Assembly (NCBI GenBank): GCA_015680685.1
Contig: MNCI01024020.1
Span: forward strand, 844,941 to 879,877
From: Gnetum montanum
Taxonomy: Eukaryota > Streptophyta > Gnetopsida > Gnetales > Gnetaceae
Length of the DNA stretch: 34,937 bases
Direction: 5' to 3'
Below, piece by piece: positions 10,502-19,890 of the stretch. A program made the position numbers and the translations under genes. The first letter of the stretch is position 1. Each line of letters begins with the position of its first letter. Below the pieces are notes generated by a model. That model had not been told where the DNA came from and made no database searches. It saw only the letters and a program-made list of their open reading frames with translations.

Positions 10502-10680
10502 GACGTCCAACGTCCAAATTGCTGTGAAAATAGAAGAAAATTTGCTGACGTCCAACCGTCTAAATTGCTGCCGACGCCCAACCGTCTAAATTGCTCAGAA
10601 AAGAAAATCTGTCGACGCCCAACCGTCTAAATTGCTGCCGACGCCCAACCGTCTAAATCGCTGCCGAAAAGAAAATCTGG
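10502..10680. repeat. Compound minisatellite, alternating long (40-45 bp) and short (26 bp) units
   Basis: Five units begin GACGTCCAA or GACGCCCAA at 10502, 10547, 10573, 10614 and 10640. Spacings are 45, 26, 41 and 26 bp, with the last unit about 40 bp. Each contains CAACCGTCTAAATTGCTG or a close variant. The long units add a GAAAAGAAAATCTG-type spacer. The pattern is a duplicated dimer of about 67 bp. CCAACCG words resemble MYB-type sites, but that is only a word match. Confidence 0.85.
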
Positions 10681-10784
10681 GAAGAGAGAGGGTTTAGTCC
10701 AAGGCTTCATAGCCCTGGCCTCATTGGCCTAGGCCTTCCTGGCCTGACTTCTCCTCTGCCTCCCCTCAACTTCATCACCCTGAT

Positions 10785-10798
10785 GGCTTTTTATAGCC
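10785..10798 (-). promoter_or_regulatory. Minus-strand TATA box candidate
   Basis: The minus strand reads GGCTATAAAAAGCC, a textbook plant TATA box (CTATAAAAAG) within an imperfect palindrome. Downstream on that strand come CT-rich sequence, the minisatellite and the 55-nt hairpin, but no ORF. It might be the promoter of a decayed LTR or of a lost gene. Confidence 0.35.
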
Positions 10799-12029
10799 AA
10801 TTTTAGGGTTAGGGTAACCCATCTTTTTTTTTTCTTCTTCTTTTTTTCTCTTTTTTTTTAAAAAAATAAACAAAGGCCCCATGCCAAGCAAGCATGGGCA
10901 TGTTGGTATCAACAACGACCTCTGAGCCATAGAAGCCCATGGCTCTCTCTTCAAACCTTTAAGGACAGTGTTGTGGGCGATGGAGACCATCTCAATGATT
11001 GGAGAAAACCATTTCAAGTTTCGTAGTTAAGGATACGCCTGCACTTTTGCATGTCTGAATTCTCCTTGTTTTCACTATTATTGTTATTTCTTTTGTTTTA
11101 TCATTTTCCACTTTAAAAGAAAATAGATTAAAAACAATTAACTTTGTCAAACTTGCTAATAATTCCTGATTAGCTTACTATATATTTAATATATAGCAAT
11201 TAAATACGGGTCCATATCCAGTGCCAGGCTGATTCTTTGTAGCGGGTGCGTAATATATGTTTTAAAAAAACATTACGTTTCTGCTTAACGCCTACCTGCG
11301 AAACAACACGTCATGGGATTGATTCTGGCGGCTGCGGGTAAAACAAAGGGCACATAGAAATATGTTATAATCATAAACTAGAATTTTATAAATGTACTTT
11401 GAATGACCATTTAGTTGTATAAGGTGTACTTTAAATTTTCTTGAAGTTGGTGGTGGCGTTGCATGTGTTGTCGTATTCAAGCTTATGAGCAATGTTTTTG
11501 AATGATCATTGGTACGTTCAATATGTTAGAAATAGTGTGAATATGTGCTCCTTGCTCCTCTATCAATGTTTACTTTGATGTTAAGTAGAATATAGTAATA
11601 GCTTTTATTTAGATGTTGTGATGTTTACCTTTCATGTATTATGAGACATACCATGTGTATGAAGAAAAAGGCCTTAGAGGGTTAGGGATTCATCAACCCC
11701 TATATTTTTAATAATTTTTTTCTCTTTTAATATCTCTTTTATGGCCTTCCCTTGGAAATACCTAAAAGGGAGCCAAATGGTTGTTGCAGGTCCCTATGCA
11801 AGTGTTACATACGTTTCCAAGAATGAATAAAAACCTTATCAAGTTAAATCTCTTTGATCATGTATTATCTTTAACGACAAGTAAGTAGTTCCAGTTATAT
11901 TTCAGATTTTGCATTAGGACTTTTATAAAAAGAAATATTTTTAACATAAAAATTAAAGCAAATTACATGAAGAAGCTTCGCATGAGAAAAGTACCTTGAA
12001 TTGGGTTGCACATATTTGGAGTTTCCTTT
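10799..12029. other. No gene seen; AT-rich with T tracts and small hairpins
   Basis: Contains two telomere-like units near 10801-10814, long T runs at 10820-10860, and small inverted repeats around 11153-11206 (GCTAAT/ATTAGC and CTATATAT/ATATATAG) and 11250-11280. No coding signal is recognised. Confidence 0.3.
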
Positions 12030-12392
12030 TCAAGTATTATGCATCTTTGATAGAGTGAACAAACCTGTGGACATGTGCATGTCCATGAATTTGGTGACAC
12101 AGTAATGCCACACAAGATAAGGAACACGAACCCTACCTCGCCAATCTCTAACATAGTTAAGCAATCCTTTGTCATGAAGAGCTATCAGGACATGCTCTTC
12201 CAGCGTATCTTGAATTTCCACCATTTTAGGTTCATACATCATATCTTCTTCCTTGTGAAAAGCATGACAAATGAGTTGAAGGGCATTCATAGATTCATGC
12301 GAAAGAGAATGCAGTGTCATGAGTGTCATCATCCTTTCCCATTTCTCTTCTCCTTCTCTATTAAGAGATGATGATGATAGCAATTGCTGCAT
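12030..12392 (-). CDS. Hypothetical 120-codon ORF, unidentified
   Basis: An uninterrupted minus-strand frame from ATG (12392) to a stop at 12030. Its composition looks protein-like, mixed with acidic and aromatic residues (HKEEDMMYEPKMVEIQDTLE; YVRDWRGRVRVPYLVWHYC). It has no signal peptide, membrane segment or motif that I recognise. A splice-donor-like GGTACTTTT lies just downstream on the same strand near 11993, so it could be part of an exon. The overlapping plus-strand ORF looks like a shadow. It may equally be chance. Confidence 0.25.
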   Translation of the reverse strand: MQQLLSSSSLNREGEEKWERMMTLMTLHSLSHESMNALQLICHAFHKEEDMMYEPKMVEIQDTLEEHVLIALHDKGLLNYVRDWRGRVRVPYLVWHYCVTKFMDMHMSTGLFTLSKMHNT

Positions 12393-12495
12393 TGCACAAC
12401 ATGTTTATAACCATTTAATAAAGCATTCCATGGTCTTATAATATTTCTATCTGTTATGTTTAAATCATTGCTGTAGCAGAAGATGACTGGCGATC

Positions 12496-13017
12496 ACTAA
12501 CTTAGTTATATATTTATAATATATATCTATAAATTGGCCGATAGAATCTTATTAGTTTACAAGTAAAAAGTTCTTTGAGTAAAAAATTTCACGACTTCTG
12601 GACGAAGAACAAGATTTAAAAACCCAAATTTTCATGCCTTCTGGATGAAGAACAAGAGTTCTGTACCTTATTTTTCCTAAGGATGGGTTTTCTGAAAAAA
12701 CAAATTTCATAAATTAGTGTATTCTCTTACTATCGGCTGAATTTATGCTCAACAATCTTCCACATCAACAAATTCGGCCGAGGGTGAGAGCATACACTAA
12801 TTCATGGAATTTTTTTTTCAGAAAACCCATCCTTAGGAAAAATAAGGTACAGAACTCTTGTTCTTCATCCAGAAGGCATGAAAATTTGGGTTTTTAAATC
12901 TTGTTCTTCGTCCAGAAGTCGTGAAATTTTTTACTCAAAGAACTTTTTACTTGTAAACTAATAAGATTCTATCGGCCAATTTATAGATATATATTATAAA
13001 TATATAACTAAGCTAGT
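12496..13017. mobile_element. Foldback-type inverted repeat, two arms of about 245 bp
   Basis: The left arm (12501-12744) and right arm (12770-13012) are reverse complements around a 25-nt centre. The outer 200 or so bases match perfectly by eye, including CACGACTTCTGGACGAAGAA and AAGGATGGGTTTTCTG. The innermost 40 bases differ at several positions. Outside the core, ACTAA/CTAGT extends pairing by 5 bases with one mismatch. No clear target duplication is seen. The centre reads on the minus strand as TGTTGATGTGGAAGATTGTTG, like an LTR start, so this may be two head-to-head LTR pieces or a MITE/foldback element. It contains no ORF. Confidence 0.9.
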
Positions 13018-13793
13018 TGGAAACAAATGGTGGGTCCCAATTTTAAAATAGATCTTTTCTTCAATAGTTAGTTCACTATAGTTTTTATCTTCCTTGCCAT
13101 AGGCTTTCTATAGGTATAACTTCTTAGCACAGTGTTGGACCTTGTAGAAATCTATGCAACATTAGCTCTAACATTAGTGATGTTTAAGGACTTTGCTCTT
13201 ATCTCAATGGAATATGGCATGGAGACCCCTTCAATTTTCACTATTTCATGATCTTGCTTATTTTACCAAAACTAATATAACTCTCATAGGTATCATTTAG
13301 CGTTGCTAGATAGTGTTTGCCATAGAGGAGATGCTTAGAGTTACATCTTAATAACTTCTGAAGCAAACTCCATGCATGGGCCAAAGTTCAACTCCACAAT
13401 GACTCTAGATATTATGGATTTCTCTTGAATGGCCTAGAGGCAATCATTAGACAACGTGAGATGCTATGCCAATTCAAGTCTTGGTGGTGCCTCTACTTTT
13501 GCTTATGTTGACTATGTCATGGTGGGAGTCTTTTGATGAATGTTAAACAATTGAGCCTCCTGCCCTACATGTTCAGTGTGTGGAGTTTTTTCTCCTGCTT
13601 GGCCTCTCCCATGGCCTCTTGGTCTTTTGCTATCATGCTATGAATGTCCTTCTATTGCAGGTCTCTTTGGAGCTATTTGTAATCATTAAGGATTCAAGGT
13701 TACCAAGGAATTCAAATTGGTTCCTAATGGTTCATAATCCTTTCTTGTATTCTTTGTTAAGCTAGTTCATTTCATTTTTATTAGTTATGGCTC
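13018..13793. other. No assignable gene; possible decayed minus-strand coding
   Basis: The minus strand contains protein-like fragments (for example FGPCMEFASEVIKM near 13340-13400), but frames are short and no family is recognised. It lies between the foldback element and a solo LTR and may be retroelement debris. Confidence 0.25.
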
Positions 13794-13799
13794 TTATCA

Positions 13800-14321
13800 T
13801 GATCGTAGAGTTAGAGAAATTTCAAAAATAAACCACTAATTATTACATATTTAATTATTATGACCTTCCATAGTTATCATTTTCTTATTTATTATGCCCT
13901 TATATGGTTGGTATGGTTATTTAGGAGAATTGATCAAGTCTTTTGTCTTTAATTTGATTGGTTAGTTAAAATATTCTTGTTATATCCTTATACTTACCCT
14001 TTATATTATCTTTTGGGCATTAGGAAATTTTGGCTCAATCTTCCCTTAGCTATGTGCAATAAATTCCCCCACATGTTGAGCACTCCAAGATCAACAAGGT
14101 TTAAGAATTTCTCAAATCAGAGTTATGATGAGGAAGTTATGGCATCAGGAAGTTTGGTTACTTGAGCTTAGAAAAACTACAAAAACTACTTTTGCTTTGA
14201 AATGGAGAAATGAAAATTTTCTAACTCTTGTGTGCCTATATACTATTGTTATATACATAGCATTATTAATACAACCTCATAGCTTTGATGTCGTATTACC
14301 TAATACATCGTAGCTATGACA
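13800..14321 (-). mobile_element. Solo LTR, second family, with matching TTATCA flanks
   Basis: A 522-bp unit with TG at one end (13800) and CA at the other (14321). It is flanked on both sides by the identical hexamer TTATCA (13794-13799 and 14322-14327), as expected for a target duplication of 5 bases plus one by chance. It lines up by eye with 19371-19890: both share CCCCCACA(A)TGTT, a GAGGAAGTTATG/TAGGAAGTTACG block and AAAATTTTTCTAACTC, then a TATA-like site (minus strand AGTATATAGG here). Orientation is inferred from that TATA box. No internal retroelement sequence adjoins it, so it is read as a solo LTR left by recombination. Confidence 0.6.
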
Positions 14322-14438
14322 TTATCATTGGAAAATTTTGAATTGTTGATGATTTTTCATAGAAAAATTGAGTTAATTGAATGATTTCAAAAATTGACTC
14401 TCTTAAATTCTTTTATTGATTGTAAGAATCTTCTAATA

Positions 14439-15150
14439 TTAGATTTGAGGAGGAATAGGCAATTGGTTTCCTTCTAGATTATTTAAGGAGAATGCATAAT
14501 CTAGTAATGCTTCATCTAGGTCATAATATATTTCAAGGGACCATTCCTAAATAGGTATTCAATTTCACAAAGTTGCAAGTGTCAGACCTCTCCAACAATC
14601 ATTTTGATGATGAAGTTCCATTTCATCTAAACATGCTAAAGTAATTTCAACCACCACCAAGGAATAGAGAACAATAATCAAACTTTGGAGTTTGGGAATT
14701 TAGAGTATAACTAGAAATTTAGAACCAAGGATGTGGAAGTGATGTTGGAAAACAAAGGGATGGAGCTAGATGACGTGCATGTCACAACAGGTAACAATGT
14801 GATAGACCTATTTGGTAACAATATTTTAGGTGAGATTCTAGAAAGCATAGGAGGCTTAACTAGCTCAATATTGTTGAATTTATCTTACAATATGTTGATC
14901 GAGCATATACTGCAATTAATGGAAAAAATACAAGTTATTGAATCACCAGATGTAAGATGCAACAATTTATCCATCAAAATTCTAATGCAATTGCAATCAT
15001 TAGAATTCTCAAATATTTTGAATGCTTTTCATAACAAATTATATGGTAGGATTCCAAAAAGCACACATTGTACTTTATCACCTAATAGATTTTGATTCCA
15101 AGGATCAATACCAAGTTTCAAATTTTTTAATGACCATCCTTTGAAATAGC
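14439..15150 (+). pseudogene. Leucine-rich repeat receptor-like protein relic
   Basis: The plus strand carries several LRR units in register: a damaged LDLRRN unit; MLHLGHNIFQGTIPK; LQVSDLSNNHFDDEVPF; then, in the frame from 14733, NVIDLFGNNILGEILESIGG, LLNLSYNMLIEH, NLSIKILMQLQSL and NILNAFHNKLYGRIPKSTH. This order (LRRs, an island-like break, four final LRRs, GRIP(K/Q)S) is the C-terminal ectodomain of plant LRR receptor-like proteins, plasma-membrane proteins in defence or development. At least one frameshift (near 14475) and several stops break it. Positions of conserved Leu and Gly are partly lost. The N-terminal half, the transmembrane segment and the tail are absent. It ends where gag sequence on the other strand begins. 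Confidence 0.8.
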
Positions 15151-15171
15151 TTCAACATTTATCATTAATTT

Positions 15172-15437
15172 TGTATGTTCTATAAGACACAAACATCTTG
15201 GAAAGTCTGCAAGTGATGCTGTAAGTTAGCATCATAACCTTCTTTGAATTTAGGAATATTGTTAATGTCTAATAATTTAATGTAGTTTTCCCTCTAATGT
15301 CTTATTAATATATATATTGCCTTCCTAATGTTGATCATACTTTGTGTAGCTACCAGTAGCTCATTGTAATCATCTCTTTCATCATGATCCCTATCATGAC
15401 CATGTCCCCTATGGCATTGCCTAGTATGTCCTCTCTC
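15172..15437 (-). pseudogene. gag fragment beyond LTR C
   Basis: The minus strand encodes LDINNIPKFKEGYDANLQHH, matching LDMNNIPQFEGGYDANAQNH in the plus-strand gag near 29500. It is followed by FQDVCVL (FQDACAL in the other) and preceded by a His/Asp/Arg-rich stretch and LLVATQSMINI (LLATRGMLNI in the other). It starts directly at the 3' terminus of LTR C, without a primer-binding site or leader, and is cut off at the LRR relic. So about 90 codons from mid-gag remain, with stops. Confidence 0.75.
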
Positions 15438-16293
15438 TAATGAGCAAGGAGTAGTCACTATGCCCAACCATATGAATCACAAGCATTACACTAATGATCT
15501 TGTTGAACTTCATGGACTTTAGCTCTTAAATACATAATATGCAAAGTAGTGACTTGAAGACATGATCATTTCCTTCTTAGCTTTACTTATGTAAGTGCAA
15601 GGCTATGGTTAAGTGTAAGCTAAGGTACATGATTTTTATACTTTATTTGATTTAATCCAAGTGTGAAATGAAGTAATGAATTATGAATTAATCTAATTAA
15701 CTATTTAATGCCTTAATCTAATTATCCTAACATAAGCATCTAGGCCCATTTTCCATGCACATCCTAAACTTGTTATGAACATTACTAGGTTACCAAGTGT
15801 TAGGCTACTGGGTGAACCAAGTGATAACACCATTGGGATTAGTAAGCATTAATTGTATGTTTGAGGTAGTTGTACTTATGTGTGATTATTAAGTGTATTA
15901 ATTAACTATGAACATGAACACAAAGTGCATAATGATAAAGTGCATGAATGGAAATATTGAACTATTCTTAACTGCTACAAGGAGCTCCAAGAATCTCATC
16001 TTGATTGTTGGCACATCAAAGTATTTAGGCACATTGATGTTCAATTAAGGATTTGTATAATCCTTGAAGTCCTATTGCAGGAACTTAGAAAATATCCTAA
16101 CTCTAATGGAATAAAACTAAAAGAACTTGGCTACTCTATTAACTTAATAGTCCCATAAATATGGTGGGTGTGCACATTTATATAGGCAAAGATAGACACT
16201 ACGTCGATGCATATGCATTGATGCATCAATCCATGCATTATTGGGGATGCGTCAGTGTATGCTAGTTGATGTAACCCATCACATGATTTATCA
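15438..16293 (-). mobile_element. LTR C of the minus-strand Athila-like element
   Basis: About 856 bp, aligned by eye with LTRs A, B and E. On the minus strand it begins TGATAAATCATG after a GTGGGGG purine run. It has TATATAAA at 16184-16177, then the shared block around GACTTCAAGGATTATACAAATC, and ends GCTCATTA (CATCA in LTR B and LTR E). A U3 word ATGCATCAATGCATATGCATCG repeats the GATGCAT theme of LTR B. Element sequence lies on both sides: extra ORF to the right, gag to the left. Confidence 0.75.
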
Positions 16294-19170
16294 TACCCCC
16301 ACAACTAATTTAAAACTCATTTTTGAGTGAACAAAAGGATCAAGCTTTTCACAAAATTAGGAATGTATGAGCTCACAAATAGACTGACTCAACTAACTAA
16401 ATCAAATTGTACAAAATTACAAAATGGACGTTCAAGAAAAAAAATTGAACACCCTTATAAAATTGAATAGCTAGAATCCTCTAGTGGCCAAAGACGAAGA
16501 GAAGATTAAATAATTCCAGGAGGTGGAGACTCTTGGAGTGCTAAAAGACCTTCTCTAGCCTACGGTGCTCATGGTAGTGGTAGTTGAGATTGAGGTAGTG
16601 GTTGTAGCTATCTTGCTGTAACTACTATTTTAGCTAGAAGGAAAAATGCATCCAAAACTGCCTTCATCTTTTCCTCCTTATTCTATGGATCATACATAAT
16701 CCACGTGGTGTTACCAATATGGGCCAATACAGTGATGTTCCACAGGTAGGGCATTGCCAAGAATAGTTCCTTAATTTTGATAAACTAGGCTACAAATTAT
16801 TTACATTCAACATCAAATGTATTGAAAAGGTTCTGTAGCTCATGGTAGTCATTCATCCTTTTGGCCAACTTTGTAGCAACCAATCATTGTGCTGTAAACC
16901 AATGTATAATAACTTCAAGCTCTACATTAATGTTTCCAGCTTCTGCTTAGTGTTTTTGTGATGCTTGAACTTGGCCTCATAAAGGAGGTATGAGCTAACT
17001 GCCTACTTTTCTAATTCTAACCATGGCCTTCCAGCTGTTAGCATTGCCAAGTTTACATAATGAAGGTTGGCAAGCTCCATGTATTCTATCATCTCCTCAA
17101 TTTGCAACTCCTTTAGGAAAATCTCTACTTTGTTGTAGGCATTCAATCCATCAAAGATTGGTTGCCATACATCGTCTCTTTGCTAGAGTTGCTAAAGGGC
17201 CTCATTGAACTTTGTTTCAACTAACTAAATTTCTTTTTCATTTACCTCCTTGAGAATCCCAACCTAGTTCCTATAATGATTCTTCACTCATTCAAATTTT
17301 AGGACCTTATTCTTCTAAGTAAATACTTTAATGACCAGTTTTTAACTAAGTGCATGGATTTCCTATATTGAGAAATTACAATTTTTGGCTACCAACCTTC
17401 TTAGATCCATGTTCATCTTGGCAAGCTGCTCCTACTACTATGTTACAAACTCAACCATTTGGTCCTTTTGTTCTTTGACACTGTGCAAGTGGTGAATGTC
17501 TCTAGTCAGAGTTAGGTTCTTCTTGTAAACTTGTGACAAGTCCTTATTAGTGTTGAAGGCCAAATCCTCCAATCAGGATGCATCAAAGACTACCATCTTT
17601 TTCACACTTTAAACCTCTTTCAGTTTGTTCTAAAGTTGTAAGAAAACTTCATCCTATGTAACAACTTGGCTAAGAATGGTGGGATCGATTAAGTAGGCTC
17701 TTAATTCTGTAACTTCGGTAGCCAACCATTGATTTTTTATTGTGGCTACCTCAAGTTGGGTGTTTGCAATGATGCACTTGCCCATGGTCCCTAGTAACTC
17801 AAATTAGGTAGTTGTGATTCCTTTTGGAAGATTGAAGATCTCTAGAAGTAGTTACTTGGTTTCTAGTAGTCAATCCAAAACCTCCTCATGTTAGGCTGCA
17901 CTTACCCTCTTGCTTCCCATCCTTGGGGATGCCTACATGTCTCTGAGTGTAGTAATGTCCAACAAGGTAGCTGTAGGAGCATTCAAGGCCTCTACAACTC
18001 TATCAGGCATTACCTTTGCCATTGTTTCCTATCCATGGTGCTACATCACCAGGATAGTCATCCCCTCATCCTCCTCCAAGCACACTGAGAAAGTGGCGAC
18101 ATTCCTAGAGATCTTTGGGAATCTTTATTATCCAGGGATGGACACTATCACTTCTTAGATGCTTGGATTTAGTCTTGTAGATGCTTGCATCCTTTGTGTT
18201 GAAAACATCGATGTAGTTTCTTCTAGCCAGTTGATGGTTCATGTTACTTCATTGAGGTGACTCAATGCTAGCTAGTAGACTGAGGGCTCTCCACCACTTT
18301 GTCCTTCCTGCTATTGTTGTAGGAGTTGCTCATGGAGCTTCCTCATGCACTCAATAGCTACACAAACCTTTGACGTTATTTCTTTAGTAGGTGTTGGTGG
18401 TGGTGGTTACTTCTCTTAAAGCAGCTTAGTGGGTTCCTTGTTTTTTATCATCCCCTACCAAGATGTAGTAGGAGCATGATGAAACATGTCATTAGCATAA
18501 CAAGCTATTCCTCCCCTTTTGTAAAGCTTTTGGATCAAGTAAGAAAAGGGGAGTGTCTTTCTCCCTCACTCATGATCTTTGAATCATTTTTCAATTTTGA
18601 GGAAGATGAGCTGGGGGAGGTTAACAAGGAATTTTCCATTTAGAATACCACATGCATAGGTAGAGAAGGTAGTGATCTTACTTGGCGTTACCATTGGGTT
18701 TAGATGGTAGGTTACAATGTTGAAGTAGGCCCTCTTTGCCTTGGTGAGTGCACCATACACCTTATAGTCCACTTCATAGCACCATTGGATTCATTCCTTT
18801 TTGACATCAGGGTCCACTTGTGTAGGAATTGTTTACCAAAGTTGTCTCAGAGTTAGGCAACCTAAGAGCCTCCATAGTGGCCTTAACCAAGTAGGACATG
18901 TTGATGTCCTTGATCTTTATGATTGCATCCACTTGTTGATTGTTCCAAAAGAGGTAAGTCTCTCCCATGTACCAGTCCCCACTAGAAGTGAGGATGGGCC
19001 ACAAGGGAGATCCTTTCAATTGTGTCTTCACCTCTTCTAGCACTAAGTCAAAGAAGGAACCAAAGTTAAATTCTTGGAGAACCATACTTTGGACCTCCTT
19101 AGAATGAATTTGTTTCAAGTAGGTCTTGGCCAAGGTGATCTCTAGATTTGATGTAGGCCTTGGCACCTTG
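16294..19170 (-). pseudogene. Extra ORF (aORF) downstream of pol, copy 2
   Basis: The best-preserved part is 19166-18807, 119 codons open, with VLQEFNFGSFFDLVLEEVK, SGDWYMGETYLFWNNQQVDA and a Leu-rich end. After a frame change near 18805 it continues as VDYKVYGALTKAKRAYFNIV, STYACGILNGKFLVNLPQLI and LPFSYLIQKLYKRGG. The next 1.5 kb is broken by stops but keeps Leu/Glu/Lys heptad-like, coiled-coil character (LRRLVAKNCNF) and then MIEYMELANLHYVNLAML. A non-coding 3' strip with the purine run adjoins LTR C. Upstream of the preserved part a Lys/His/Arg-rich leader is visible near 19200-19370. No hydrophobic segment is obvious, so an envelope role is not supported. Several Athila/Tat-group elements have an extra ORF at this place. 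I do not recognise this protein family. Confidence 0.65.
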
Positions 19171-19370
19171 TCTTTCCCAGATTGTCATGTTTTTGCAGTG
19201 GGAATTTGACGAATAGATTCCACTTTAGGCTCCTCCCAAAGAGGTCCCATGGCATGTGTTTCTGCTTTTCTTTCTTGGGGTTATTGTGGTTGCTGGCCCC
19301 TTCCCCCTTTTGGCTGGTTCTCCTATGGTTGAAATGGTCCTTCTTCCTATGATCTCTTTGTTTCCTTTTG

Positions 19371-19890
19371 TGATCAAAAATAGATCCAAGGATTAGGATT
19401 TTATGTGTAACTTATAATACTTTAATACCTTGTCCCATTTGGCTAATTACACTTAGGCTAATTTGTGAGCATCGTACACTAATTATCTTAATATTATTTT
19501 ATTATTTTTTATTCTAATGGCTACTTGAGTTTGTTAGTGAGGTTTAACTTAGGTGGATTAGTGATGTTTAATATTATTTTATTAGTTAAACTACTTGGGA
19601 GTTAGAAAAATTATGAAAAATTTTCCATTAAAAACCTTAGTTTTGTAGCCCCCACAATGTTAAGCTCACCTTCAGTAGTTGAAGGGTTGAAGAATGAGTT
19701 GAATTGGGCAAGTGGTTAGGAAGTTACGAGATTGGGAAGGCTTTAGGCTTTGAAAGTTGCAAAAACTCCCTTAGTGTTATGAGGTAAATTTGAAAATTTT
19801 TCTAACTCCCATTGCATATTTATACTATTTTGGGATGTATCAATGGGGATGCATCAACACATTAGGCTGCATCGATGCAACCAAAAATCA
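19371..19890 (-). mobile_element. LTR-like insert, same family as 13800-14321
   Basis: About 520 bp with TG (19371) and CA (19890) ends and a minus-strand TATA-like TATAAATATGC near 19838. It shares block order with the solo LTR at 13800-14321. Its U3 also holds a GATGCATCCCCATTGATACATCC word like that of LTR B. Flanking 5-mers do not match, so the ends are provisional. It sits between the integrase of this element and the extra ORF. Confidence 0.45.

Noticed and set aside
10801-10814. Interstitial telomere repeat (TTTTAGGGTTAGGG)
   Set aside because: Only about two units; easily chance in AT/GGG-mixed sequence.
18807-19166. Envelope protein for the ORF behind integrase
   Set aside because: Position fits, but no signal peptide, furin-like site or transmembrane stretch is visible, and the C-terminal half looks coiled-coil.
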